Origin: Heliocidaris tuberculata
Taxonomy: Eukaryota; Echinodermata; Echinoidea; Camarodonta; Echinometridae
Direction: 5' to 3'
NCBI GenBank assembly: GCA_025618425.1
Contig: CM046841.1
Span: 7,039,068-7,103,067 of the forward strand
Length of the DNA: 64,000 nt
How positions within the stretch are numbered: position 1 is the first letter of the stretch; every line of letters begins with the position of its first letter. Shown here piece after piece: positions 12,092 to 23,810 of the stretch. The notes under the pieces are model-generated. The model was not told where the DNA came from. It worked only from the letters and a program-made list of their open reading frames with translations, and did not search any database. A program made the position numbers and the translations under genes.

Positions 12092-12906
12092 TTAACTGTC
12101 TGGCTTGGAACACGGATTCTTCTTCTTCAAATGAGAAACAAGACGCTGCACTGTACTGAACTCTTGATTACAAATAGAACATTTTCTTTCAGAATGTGTC
12201 ATCTCATGGCTGGTGAGGGATGGTTTGTAATAAAAGCTCGCATTACAAGATGAACAATGATAACGCTTTTTCTTTGTATGTGTATTCATATGTTTATCAA
12301 GAACTCCTTTTCGAGCAAATCTCTTGGAACAGATTAAACATTGATATGGCTTCTGTCCTGGGTGTGTTCTCATATGACAAGTTAGATTGTCATTACTTGG
12401 GAAGACCTTATTACAAATAGAGCATGGGAAACACTTCTGCCCAAGAAGTGGCCAAGAACGGTTAGAAAGATCACTTTTGTAGGTATATTCCTTGTTGCTA
12501 AATGAAGAAAGACGTAGCTTACCTCCTGTGTGGATTTTCATATGAACTGAGGGATGACCCTCTCTAAAAAACCTTTGCGTACATTCTGAGCAATGACATG
12601 GCTTTGGTCCACTGTGTGGTTGTGGTTCGCAGTATAGCTTTTGTTCACAGTTTGAATTTGGTCCAGAGTATGGCTTTAATTTGGAATGAGTCCTATGTAT
12701 ATGAAGAGCACTCTCTCCAGCATATCTTTTCCTACATAATGAACAGTGACATGTCTTTTTTCCATCAGAGTTTGAAGAATTTTGCTCATTTATGGAGGTT
12801 TCCATACCTTCATGACACATATATAGTGAGTTGTTGTCATCACTGCATACATCATAATTGTGTGTTGAACAGGAAGGCTCACTGGTATTCAAAATGTCTT
12901 TTCCAT
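12092..12906 (-). CDS. Zinc-finger gene, last exon (fingers)
   Basis: 815 nt, with acceptor TTGTTCACAG just upstream and the stop codon at 12092. Fingers include CSECTQRFFREGHPSVHMKIH, CSICNKVFPSNDNLTCHMRTH, CLICSKRFARKGVLDKHMNTH and CSSCNASFYYKPSLTSHEMTH (each shortened to its core here). Only one linker comes close to the usual TGEKPY. The longer ORF extending to 13069 is read-through into the intron and is not used in this model. Confidence 0.85.
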
Positions 12907-15900
12907 CTGTGAACAAAAGGGAAGACAATTCAAAGTTCTTATGAATTATATCATGGCCATTTCTATATTTTTCTATATTTTTTGAAGAATATATGGTATA
13001 AAGTAAATGGCAAACCCTGGTGGTGAACTGCATAAAGGTTAGGAATGCATTTGAATTAACAGAAAACAAATATGACCAATAAATCGCAATGGTAGTTTTA
13101 GAGTAAATAGCTATAATAGAGAGCTTGGGGTTGAAAGGTTGATTTCAGTTTCTTTATATTTCCTGATAGTTCATTTATTGATCTACCATCTGACCAAATT
13201 TGGAAGCCATCTGTAATGTAGAAATGTGTTTTTCTTTTATCTAAAATTACCATTTTGGGGGAATTTTTAAATAAAAGTATACACCATGCTGTGTAAAACC
13301 TTTACATTAACATATGTACATAACTCAAAAGTTATTCACTCTGTGGCTTTGAAAATCTAAACAAGGAGAGCAGTATATCTCTTTTGAAACTATTACAAGT
13401 TTGAGCCTAATCTGATAATCCCTTCATAGTCAATACCAGGGAATACTTATTCAACCTTTTAGTGAGACAAACAATAGGACACCAATAGGGCACTCCTGAA
13501 TGGTCACTCCTCTTTACATCCTGTTTTTCTATTATTCTGTTGATTAGCCTGTCTGACCAGCTCTCATTCTCATTGTAATTTCAAAGGGTTTGCATGGTCT
13601 TGACAAGGCAAGTTATAAATATATCATTCAAAAGCTTACAGTCCAAGCTTTCAAACCATGTTAAATGTAAAAATGTCAAATTTTCGACTTATTGGTCGTT
13701 TTGTGGTAGGGATCACAAATATAAATTTACCATACAACACTTGTTTTTAGAGCAAGAGGGAGAATCCCCCACGTGAAGCAAGTAACGTTTTCTGCCTCAG
13801 GAGGCATACTCGCTAGGTCTTTGAAGGGCTTTCAGGACTTTTTTTTCCCTTCTTATTATGTCTGATATCAAACTGGGCCTTGATGATTAAAGCACTTCCA
13901 GACTCCTTTCTACAGAAGACTTTGTTACAAATAGATCACTGGAAAAGTTTTCCTGCAGATTATGTCTTGGCATGTCTGCTTAGGGAGGTTTTGTAGAAAA
14001 GGCTTCGGTCACAGGATGTACATGTACACTGATAAGACATTTTTCGTGGGTGTGTTCTTATATGACTAGAGAGGATATCATATCTAGCAAAGGCCTTATT
14101 ACAAATGAAACACTGGAACGACTTTTCTACAGAATATGAGCGGAAAGGTCAATCTGTTGGTAATATATCTTGTCACAAGATGTACACTGATACAGCTTTT
14201 CTCCTGTGTGTTCTCATTTAAGATTTACATTTCTTGTGGAGACTTTATTACAAATGGAATACTGGAAAGGCCTTTATCCAGAATGTGAGCAGACATGTCG
14301 GCAAAGGTCAATCTTTTGGGAATATCTTTTGTCACTAGATGTAAACTGATAAGGTTTTTCTCCTGTGTGTGAGATCCCACATATTTCTTGATATCTCCTT
14401 TATGGAAAAATCTCTTGATACAAAATACACATTGATTCGGCTTCTGTCCTGGGTGTGTTTTCATATGACTAGCTAAATTGTCATTGCTTGGGAAAACCTT
14501 ATTACAAAGAGAGCATGGGAAACACTTCTCTCCAGGGAGTGTCCACGGTTAGTTAGAAAGATCACTTTTGTAGGTATATTTCTTGTCACTAGATGAAGAC
14601 AGATGTAGGGAAGCAAGAAACAAAAAATAACAAACAATTAAAAAAAAAAAAAATTAAGTGAGCAAGAGGGATATGGGAAAGAAAAAAAAGAAAAGAAAGA
14701 AAAGAACGGAAAAGTACTTTTCAAATAAGAGGGTAAGTCATCATGTGAAAACTTTTTGTTGTTGTTGCTACAATAGGTATTGCATACACTGGAACTAGTT
14801 AATTTGTCTAATGAAACACAAAGGTCTTTTCTCACCAGATCTATAGGTTGGGATTCTTTCTTCATGTCTTTGACAGGATGCTGATTCATTTCTTCTGCTA
14901 TCCATATCTACATCACAGTGGTCTCCCTCATGTTTGATAAATAGATCTGAAACTGGATTGATCCTCTCCAAATGAGATTGTACATCTGTAAGGGGAAGAG
15001 AATTTTTCATTGACTTTTATGAGAAACAAATCAGAGAAGATAACCAGTGGAGGTTTCAGATAAATCTGACAATACATGCATGGAGTTAAAAATGCAAAAA
15101 TAAAAAAGTTAAGAGTGTGAAAGAAAAGTAGAAAAAAAGGACAAAAAATAATGAGCATGAGGGAGATGGGAAAAGAAAAAATAGGTGTAGTAGTTATAGT
15201 ATAGTAGACTTTATTGGACAACATGTTTAGCACAAAGCTAATCTGCCACAAGGTCCATGGAAGAGCAATAAGATGACATGTCCCTTTTTTCACATAATAA
15301 GTATGTATAATGTAAAACCAGAAACTTATCACCATGCATGAAACTTCTGCAAGTTTCGCAAGGGGCTCAGATTTGGAAGTTTCATGCCACAAATCATTAA
15401 ATCACAACTAATAGAACACTGCATTTTTGCATTCAAAAAAAATTCTCTATGTAAAAATGTCCATCAGTTATCAACTCACAAAGGTTTCATGAAAGATTTT
15501 GGTTTAACAGTAAATTTGAAGTTGTGAATCTCTCTTATTGAAACACAAAGCCTTTTCTCACTAGATCCATCAGTTGGCATTTCTTTTTCATGTGTTTGAT
15601 GACTTGTTGCTTCCTTCCTTCTGCTATCCATATCTAATTCACAATGATCTCTCTCGTGTTTGATAGGTAGATCTGAGGCTTGATTTGTCCTCTCAAAACA
15701 GGATTGTACAACTGTGAAGGAAGAAAAAATTTCATTGATTTTTATAATAAAAAATAGGGAAGAAAATTAGTGAAATTTTAAAAACCTCTGACAATAAAGA
15801 TAAAGAGCAATTTAAAGAAAGTTGGAGCATGAGAGAAAAATAGTAACATCATCATTATCATCATCATCATCATAACCATTTATTAAAGTCAACATTTTCC

Positions 15901-18900
15901 CCTCTTAAGAGGGGTTACTCAGGCGCGGTACTACACTGCAATTAGCCACCTGAAAGCTTTCACTCCGTCCAGCCTCATTTGCATAAAATAAACAATTTGT
16001 ATACGCAAAACCGCTACTGAGGAGTCTAGGCTAAACTGTGATATCTCTCCCTAGAAATAACCCAATAAAATGAACTAAACGTCAAATTCCAGAATAAGAG
16101 TTGCTCCAACTCGTAATTATTATCACTCATAGTCAAATCATGTTTTAGTTCGTGAAAACTTAGAGAAATGAGGAGCCCTTTCTTTTTTCTTTTTTTTTAA
16201 TCTGAAAATGTTGCAATATTTTTCATATTTGCTGTCATTGCGCAAGATTGAAACTTTCAGATATGAAAAATCAAAGTATATTGAGGGGATCCTCCAAATT
16301 TCTTTTCATAATTATTTGTCGAATGGTTGCTGGGAAAAATCGAAGGCAATGTCATTCATGAACCCTTGCCCATTCTTCGCGGAAGTTGAAATGTAGTCCC
16401 ACGTATAGCAGTGCATGCAGGATGGTTCCCACTCGAGTATACATGTAGATCTAGTCCCGCGTATTATGTAAAATATGTAAGATATTTTACACTCGACTCA
16501 GCGGTGTGTTGGACTGTCACGAGAAAACATGCTGAAGTAAAGGTCAATGTTGGGCTAGATAAGACTAATTATTGAGAAATCAATCAGGGTAATGTTAAAA
16601 TAAGTGGACTGTTGCAATTGTATATTAAATAGACTTAGACTCACCGGATCGGACTATAGATATCTTTCCTCCCCCCAGTTATATAAAAATCTATTGCATG
16701 CGCTGACTAGTAGACATCGACATGCAGCATTCAGCATACACACGAGATCGAGAGTAAAACAGGGGGACGTTTCATCAAGTGTCTTGTCAGTGATTTTTAC
16801 CGCAACAAATATGCTCTTAGCCAATCAGATGCAAGAATTTCAGTAGCTTGTCACAGTTACTGCAACTTGTCATTGGTGGCATGTTTTGTGAAACAGGGCC
16901 CAGGAAATAGCTGATTGACGTGAGTGCGAGCCAAGGCAAAAGGATGATGTAGGGTATGCGCATGCGCATGCGCAAAGGGGCGAAATCCTTCGACGATAGT
17001 TGCAGCTTCCAGTCTTTTCATGTTAAGTCTTCTATTTTTTATGCCAACTTTACACAAAACTACTAACTGCGCAAACTTCAAACTTTGCAGGGAGTGAGAC
17101 TGGGGTTTAAAGTCTAGCAGTATGTCAATAACACAGAAAACTTTCATCGGTTCGGGGTAATCATACAACTGTAGTTTAAGCTTCTACCAACCTTGAATTT
17201 TTGTTAACAACTTTCGTCCACTCCTGTGGACTTTCTCAAGCCAAGTGATCAGTCACACTGTTTCTAATTGCTGTCTGCTGTCTTGCGATCACTGCACCAA
17301 AGATAGGTGACAATAAATAACCTGAATCCCTGTTCAGGGCCTCGGTAGCCGTTGGGAATTCAAAAGCTTTAGTTTACGACTTTACGAGGAGTTAATTGTA
17401 GTGTAGGGCCGCGCCTGTACTGACTTTCACGCCACATAACATGAGTTCATTCTCACCATATCCATCAGCTGACATATCATCTTTAATTGTTTGATAAGAT
17501 GTTGATTCATTTCTACTGCTGTCCATACATTCATCACAATGATCTTGCTCCTGTTTGACATCTGAAACTTGATTTGTCCTCTCAACATGGGATTGCATAT
17601 CTGTATGGGGAAAGAAAATTATATTATGACAATATTCTTTGTCTCATTTCTAACATAGATATTTCATAAGAATACATTAATTAAAACATTAACTGTTTAC
17701 TCTCCAGTGATCTACAGCTCTACTTTTATTCTCCTCTGTTTTCTCTCAGTCTTGTGAATTCTTACTCTTTTAGTAAAATATTTGTTTTGAATAATAATTT
17801 TCCATCTGTCACAATTAACTTACATGTATGCTACAAGTATGATACATGTATTATCCCAAGCCACTGAGGTAACCATTAAAGGGACCGAAAAGTCGCCAAT
17901 CATGGTATTTTAGAGCTTGGCGCGGCTCGGGTAATATTCAGGAATCTCTGTACATCTTCGGTAAACGAGCACGGAATTGCAGTGATACGCATTCGACTGA
18001 AGAAAGACGAACTGAACAACCCAACTTCGCTGCTCCAAGATTGTTGTTATGCACAACCTTGCAATAGGGGCAAGCGAATGAAAGTGAAGGTACATGGATA
18101 TCGAGCGGTGGCTCCCTTTAAAATAAGGTCCTTTCGCACCAAATCCACTGGCTGGAATTTCTTCTTCATGTCTTTGATGAGTTGATTCATTTATACTTGT
18201 CTGCTATTCCATATTTACATCACAATGGGCTTGATAATCTCTCTCTTGTTGGATCAGTAAATCTGAAACTTGATGATTCCCAACAAGCAATTATATAATA
18301 TTGACTGGCCTTGAGGGGGATATTGAATATGTTGCCCGCAACAGAATCATATTGCCCCGAGTCCAAGATGAGGGCAACATGGTTCTTTTAGGGGCAACAT
18401 TTTCGATATTCCCCGAAAGTAGAGCCAGTCAATATTATCATTATTACCTATGTCATGTATATGCCCATTTTGTAGCAATGACAGACACGTCTGTTTGCCT
18501 GTCAGTCACTCTGATTTTAAGTTCTTCATGCAGGTATGTAATCTGGGCCAAGCAATTGTGACATAAATTGTCACTGCGCGTATCCATTGTTTAAGCCTAC
18601 ACTTTAACGCGTACACAATACTGCGCATATGCACTTTAAGAAAAGTGCACTGACAAGAAAAGGTGGATGTTAATCGGGCTCAATGTTGACTGCACTTTTT
18701 GTACACAAAGTGAATGGTGAAACCTGGAAGAGGGAAAATATCAGGGAATGATGACCGCTCAGAACTAGGTCATTTGCAGACTGCGCAAAATATGAATTTT
18801 AATTGCACCGTAAAAATACCCCATGTAGGTAATAATCTTACTTGTCCCATCGTATTACCCAAATTGCATAACAAGTACTGAAAATGCAAGAAAAGTGAAT

Positions 18901-21900
18901 CATGTTTGTCATATGAATACTTAATTTAGAATTGCTAGACAATAAGAAATCTACTACATAATTCTAAACATACATTAATTTGAAGTCCATTTATTATGCA
19001 CTTTATTCAAAGATAGGAATGCATTTTATTCAAAATAGGAATGTATTTTATTCAAGATAGGAACACACAAATCAATATCTTCATTTGGCAATACTTGTTC
19101 ATCATGTAAAACCAGTGGAAACATTGGGAATGACAGTACTTGGTGCCATGCATTACTTGTTCATTAAATGCAATCAATATTACTATCAATCTCATAACTC
19201 AAGATAGAAGGCTTGTCACATAGCACATTTTTTTCAAAGCGCTTCTTAATTTACTCTTCACGAATTAATCACGCTGAGAGTATGAATTTCCTCTTTTTTA
19301 AAATAACTGAATATTAAGATGATAAATGTCCGATAGATTCAGAGTAATTTTCCAGTGATATAATTTTAAAAGGACACTTTTTGATAGATTTCAGAGTCAT
19401 GGACATCTCTTGGAAATTTGACAAAGTAAGTCTTGAATCAAGAATTCAATTATGAGAATATTTTGTTTTCAACAACAATGGAAAATCTAGGACACAGACC
19501 AAGTGAAATTTCTTTGGACAATTTTGTGTTTTCCATATGAAATATTTGTCAGGCTGTACTATTAATTTTTAGACATTTAAAATAACAATAATCATATACT
19601 AATATTGGATACTGATTAAGCACTAATATACACCACACAAGGTGCTAAAGATGCTACAATATTACCCAGGCTCTATCTATGCTACTGAGTTTGGTTCTCA
19701 AAGCATTCACAGGTACATGTACTGTACCAAATAACAACCTGGCAGAGGAGTGGCAAATATAGTCTTGCCAAAGGACACAAGTGCCACAAAAGGGCTCAAA
19801 CCTTCACATCTCTAGTGTTTAAACCACTTGACAAGTAAACCTCTACATGTATCTATCTGAAAGAAACATGAATGTATTACCGTATAAATTTTCATGTGTA
19901 TGTGGTATGTGGTCTTGAAGACTTGAAGGTCCACAATCTTCTAACCAGCCCTCTACTTCATCATCTTCTCTCTGCTTATCCTTCTCTATGATGCTCCCAT
20001 TGTGACAGTCATGGCCTTCTTGTTTTATACCTAGTACAGTAGTAAATAACAAAATGTGGAAACTTAATGGAGATGAGATGGAAACAAAATACAGGGGTGG
20101 TATTCTGAGAATTACTTTATCTTGATAATAGCGAAAAGATTTTGTCATAACAAATTTTAAATTGCAACATTTCATTGGTGTTGCACAGATGTCTTCTGCG
20201 TACACAGCCACTTTTGCGTAGTCATTAACCAATGATGCCTAATACATAAAGGGTACATTTTGTTGTGATAATAATAATAATAACAATAATATTCCACTTT
20301 TATATAGCACCTAATACATCGGCGATGTCTCTATAAAGCGCTTTACAGATATATCATTACCCCGGTCATCGGATTCTGGCTTGCCCGCACACAATGTATG
20401 CACATACTCCACTCCTGGTGAGTATTCCAGCAATGGGCTGTGGCACTCACATTGCTAATCAAACAACATTAATTAAACAACATAATTAAAATCAAGATGA
20501 AATAAATCCCAGAATACCACCCCAGGTGTCAGAAAAAACCATATATTCAATCCTGTGTTCAATAAATTTTAATGCATCAAAAACAAAAAAAATAATAATG
20601 ATGCATTTCACTAAATAAAATTGCTTTAAAACCTTAAAGAAAGAATGCCGATGAATATAAGATTGTGTTATCAATCAAAAAAAAATCATAAATTTTGCTT
20701 GTAATTTGCCTTTTCTTGAGTTTGAGTTGACATTAACACCTTTTCTGTTCAAATGCACAAAATCAACTGAAATAAATCAAAGCAAATTATTGTTTTTAAA
20801 ACAGAATGCAAAATTGGTTTTTGTCCCATATTCATTGCTTCAGCCCAAACTTGGTACAAGAGGATTTTGACAATACATATACTTTTTGAAAAGGATGCTG
20901 CTCATTCATCCTTGGCAGCATGGTTACGAATAAGGTATCATTAGACCATAGTTTCTCTTTACTATAAAATAAATTTTAAGCTCATAGATGTTATAATATT
21001 TTAATTAGAAGTTACCAAAGTTGGGTATACTTTTTACTGATATGCACTGTATATCTTTTATAGCTGAGAATCTCCTCTTTTAGAATCAGACCTTAACTAA
21101 TGCTATGGCCACAAATGATCGTGAGTGTTTTTGCACGTGCGTGTCTGTAGCTGCGATCGGCTGCGGGCGAACTCCTGCAATTCGTACATCCTTCGTTTGT
21201 CATGGTCACATCCAATTGTGCAACCTCTCTGCATCTCCTCTTGGGCCTCTTGCACCGTCCTCATTAACATACCCCTCTTACCTGCAAGAACTCTGGAGGC
21301 AAACATACAGCCCCGTACAGGTACCGTGCAACCATTTCACAGCTCTGTATGGAGCCATGGGTTTCATGAGACCTCTATGACCTTGGCCTTTGACCTACTA
21401 AACCTAAAATCTAATTACTTCGTCTCACTATGGTGATCAGGGTTCTCCACTAGCGGTTTTACCCGGGGGCTCCGCCCGGGTAAAATTTGAAAAACCAGTT
21501 TAGCGCCCGGACAAAATTTCCCCGCCCGGACAAAAACTTGATGCGCCCGGATATGAAAATTGACATATTTTCACGCACAGACAAGACAGCATCAAGACCG
21601 CGCAGCATTGCGCAATTAAGCATCGACTTAAAATAAAGACTTTACTCGCATGATCCTGTCGGAAACCCGCACGAACGCATTATCTCTTTGCATGAACCAC
21701 GTCGAATTCTCATTGCGATCACGGCCACATATAATGCACCATCTCGACGCAGTGCACTATAATACGTATGCCGTCGCGAAACCGCAAATTTGACTTCGGA
21801 GGCCGACGAACACAAGAGCCCCCGGACAAAATACAGACCAGTGGAGAACCCTGGGTGATGCATACTAATACCAAGTTTGAAGTTGATGGCTAAAATCTTT

Positions 21901-23810
21901 CAAGAGATATTGCAACAACAAGGCTAAAAACCTGAAATTTGATGGTAAATGACCTCTGTGACCTTCAACCTTTAACTTTATTTGCCCCACATCTGATCAG
22001 TTTGTCTCACTATGGTGATGGATACCATCATCAAGTTCACAAATCTAAAGGTTCTTGAGATATCGCGAAAATGAAGCTAACACCTGAAATTTCTGAACTG
22101 ACCTCTATGACCTATGACCTTTGACATATATGTACCCCAAAATAAAAAGTATGTTTGGCCAACCTACAGTGGAGTAACCTACCATGATCTGGCCACTGAT
22201 CAGCATGTAGGTCATCTTCTAACACTTCTTCTTTGATGAACTTGGCACCAACAACTGAAAAATAAAAAAGTATTATTCACAACTAAATGAAACAAAAATT
22301 TTATTTTTCCTTCATCCTTTTTTTTTTTAAAGTTCAACTTTGAATTACCAAGAGAATAAACACTACACAGAATTCATTCGTGTGTACACAAAGTTTGACA
22401 ATTTTCTAAATTTCATAAGAATGTCACAAATACATGTATGTTTTTAAAAATCAATCTCAATTTTCCTAAGCTTGGAAAAGCTCACCATTAAATTAGGCCA
22501 AATATCAGATAAAGTAAAATATATATGAGGGCTATTTTCAGATGGACTAAGTCAAATAGTACTAAAATCACAGTCAATGCAGGAATATCTTTTATCTCTG
22601 GGGCATGTAAAAAGGATGCTCTGTATTCCATGTTGATATCTTTCACATGTACATGTATACATGTTCAATCGAAGAAATTTAAAACCTTTTTTTCTATCAA
22701 TAAATTTAATTCTCTTCAAAATTCTTATTCGTCATACAAGTTGTTGTTTCTGGGGTCTTTTATCTTTGAAGAGGAATAAGAAATTTGAAGAAATGTGTAA
22801 ATGTTTGGGTTCTCTTCCCGTTATTGGCTTCAATCTTTCCAACACTTTTCAGGCAAAAAAATGGGTATTGATGGAGATGATTTGTGCTGGAAAGACGCCA
22901 CCTGCAATGGTGGTGGCGGTTGTGAGTTGAAGCTGGTGTAGCTTCTTTTTGAAGGCCCAGTAAAATTTTTAAAAAACAGTACAAAATGCTATGCTTAGTA
23001 TGCTTGTACAAGAATGAAGCTGTCCAGATACATTTAAACCCTGTCTTGGGAGCATCCCACCCCCCCCCCTTATCAATTTCTGGATACGCCACTGTGGGTG
23101 TGTACTGTTTGGTATAGGTTAAAGGATTAAATGATGGTTCAAATCAAATACTGATGGTTACCAGAGAAAATGCAATTACTGCCCTTTGATCAAATTCAAG
23201 ACTGAGGAATTTTTGCGCAAACCAATTTTGGCGAGTTTGACCGAAGTAGCCAGTACTCTCTCAAGCGTAAAATATTCTCAATACTCATATTGTCATCCAA
23301 TGAAACAGACCCTCACCCATACTTGTACAAGAAAAAAATTGTCTCAATATTGTGAAGTGATGATTTTGGAGGATATTTTCAAAGTGTGAACTTTTTTTTG
23401 ATACGCACTGTAGAGGAAAAAATACAGAGTAATGAGAGATTTAGCTCTGGAAAGCTCCAAACGAAAAATTTGAAAATAAAGAGCTCTTGTACAAAAAACA
23501 ATAAAGCATGTACATTTACATAATGGTGCTAGGAAATCTCATATCCTCTACATGTAAGAATATCAAATCCATTTATTCCCTTCTTTACAAAGAGCTTCTG
23601 TGAAAAAAAAAAAAAAAATGCTGATGAAGTACCTCTTTCATTGGATGGATTTTCTGGACTTGTATTAACATCTGCTTGAGGCTCTTTGTCATCTCCATGG
23701 CAAGTCATTGACAAGGGGAAGAAGGTCTCACCGATATTTTCATCATCCTCATCGACATTCTCATCAACGTAATCATCATCGTCATCATCCAGTGTGCCTT
23801 GTGCATCCAT
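12092..23810 (-). CDS. C2H2 zinc-finger protein, seven-exon model
   Basis: Proposed CDS: complement of 12092-12906, 14836-14985, 15562-15711, 17457-17600, 19881-20030, 22183-22254, 23633-23810, giving 552 aa. Every internal boundary has AG at the acceptor and GT at the donor, and every intron is phase 1, so the frame is kept throughout. The N-terminus (exon 1) is very acidic, with a DDDDDDDYVDENVDEDDEN run. Exon 2 carries FIKEEVLEDD. Exons 3-6 are acidic linker modules. The last exon has about six C2H2-type fingers: the first and last are irregular (the last ends in Cys instead of His), and the middle four fit C-x2-C-x12-H-x3-H. This is probably a nuclear DNA-binding protein; its targets are unknown. 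It recalls animal poly-zinc-finger genes that expand in tandem. No upstream non-coding exon could be placed, and alternative use of the duplicated exons is possible. Confidence 0.72.
13860..14600 (-). pseudogene. Decayed second finger exon
   Basis: Minus-strand reading gives CSLCNKVFPSNDNLASHMKTHPGQKP, a near copy of the finger at about 12.4 kb, followed by further finger pieces (CIKRFFHKGD; CNKAFARYDILSSHIRTH; CDRSLFYKTSLSRH; SICNKVF) broken by stops and frameshifts. The preceding linker YTYKSDLSN is also shared but runs into a stop. It is a duplicate of the finger exon lying between exon 6 and the working last exon. Confidence 0.75.
14836..14985 (-). CDS. Zinc-finger gene exon 6, acidic module copy
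   Basis: 150 nt, phase 1 at both ends (acceptor CCCCTTACAG, donor GTGAGA). Encodes DVQSHLERINPVSDL..KHEGDHCDVDMDSRRNESAS..HEERIP. Closely related to exons 5 and 4. Confidence 0.75.
15562..15711 (-). CDS. Zinc-finger gene exon 5, acidic module copy
   Basis: 150 nt, phase 1-1, acceptor CCTTCACAG, donor GTGAGA. Encodes VVQSCFERTNQASDL..KHERDHCELDMDSRRKEATS..HEKEMPTDGS. Same module as exon 6. Confidence 0.75.
15712..17456 (-). other. Intron between exons 4 and 5 of the zinc-finger gene
   Basis: Contains a CAT/ATC microsatellite near 15.85-15.88 kb and an alternating GCGCATGCGCATGCGC palindrome near 16.96 kb. No gene seen; small ORFs lack support. Confidence 0.5.
17457..17600 (-). CDS. Zinc-finger gene exon 4, acidic module copy
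   Basis: 144 nt, phase 1-1, acceptor CCCCATACAG, donor GTGAGA. Encodes DMQSHVERTNQVSDV..QEQDHCDECMDSSRNESTSYQ..DDMSADGYG; two codons shorter than its relatives. Confidence 0.75.
18140..18275 (-). pseudogene. Decayed acidic-module exon
   Basis: Reads as a fifth-copy relative of exons 4-6 (KH/QE..DYQAHCDVNME, then ESTHQRHEEEIPASGFG) but has an in-frame TAG where the others have MDS, and its donor is the weaker GTGCGA. Presumably skipped. Confidence 0.7.
18295..18438. mobile_element. Small TIR element (GACTGGC ends)
   Basis: TAATATTGACTGGC at the left and GCCAGTCAATATTA at the right are exact inverted ends about 144 bp apart, with a repeated GGGCAACAT interior. TA flanks would fit a mariner-like or other TA-target MITE. 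It lies in intron 3 of the zinc-finger gene. Confidence 0.6.
19005..19068. repeat. Three 23-bp tandem units
   Basis: Three consecutive units of the form TGcATTTTATTCAAaATAGGAA, differing at a few bases. Confidence 0.7.
19881..20030 (-). CDS. Zinc-finger gene exon 3
   Basis: 150 nt, phase 1-1, acceptor TACTGTACTAG, donor GTAATA. Encodes GIKQEGHDCHNGSIIEKDKQ..DDEVEGWLEDCG. The IKQEGHDC start and identical length suggest it is an older relative of exons 4-6. Confidence 0.65.
20258..20460 (-). mobile_element. SINE-like fragment with (TAA)n
   Basis: An ATA/TAA microsatellite followed by TATATAGCACCTAATACATCGGCGATG and TATAAAGCGCTTTACAG. The string AAGCGCTTTA plus a short-repeat tail on the minus strand resembles the 3' region of SINEs common in echinoderms and other marine animals, including the one at 63.4 kb here. 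Confidence 0.45.
21103..21306 (-). other. Possible coding-like stretch in intron, unsupported
   Basis: A 67-codon GC-richer minus-strand frame (MLMRTVQEAQEEMQRG..KRRMYELQEFARSR) stands out from AT-rich intron DNA, but two plus-strand frames are open too and no splice sites frame it. It may be a relic of a repeat. Confidence 0.2.
21365..22140. repeat. ~150-bp tandem repeat (TGACCTTTGACCT type)
   Basis: Three units start with TGACCTCTATGACC-like words, continue with GTCTCACTATGGTGAT and end with CAAGAGATATTGC / TTGAGATATCGC. The first unit is split by a 416-bp inserted element (21438-21853); the third is partial. Repeats of this TGACCTTTGACC form are common in marine invertebrate genomes. Confidence 0.7.
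21438..21853. mobile_element. hAT-like MITE inserted in tandem repeat
   Basis: Ends CAGGGTTCTCCACTAG and CCAGTGGAGAACCCTG form an inverted repeat of about 14 bp; GGTGAT flanks both sides (21432-21437, 21854-21859). CAGGG-type ends are usual for hAT elements, although hAT normally makes an 8-bp duplication. The interior repeats GCCCGGACAAAA-like words. The neighbouring tandem unit shows the empty site. Confidence 0.65.
22183..22254 (-). CDS. Zinc-finger gene exon 2
   Basis: 72 nt, phase 1-1, acceptor TTTTTCAG, donor GTAGGT. Encodes VVGAKFIKEEVLEDDLHADQ..; the IKEE core recalls the acidic modules. Strong splice signals on both sides support a small real exon. Confidence 0.7.
23633..23810 (-). 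CDS. Zinc-finger gene exon 1 (start codon)
   Basis: 178 nt from ATG at 23810 to donor GTACTT. Encodes MDAQGTLDDDDDDYVDE..., a strongly acidic region, then a Ser/Pro-rich part ending in NERG. Downstream of the donor the frame runs into a poly-Phe stretch from an A tract, which supports ending the exon here. Confidence 0.7.

Noticed and set aside
16955..16975. GCGCATGCGCATGCGC as a regulatory site
   Set aside because: A simple alternating palindrome with no gene start nearby.
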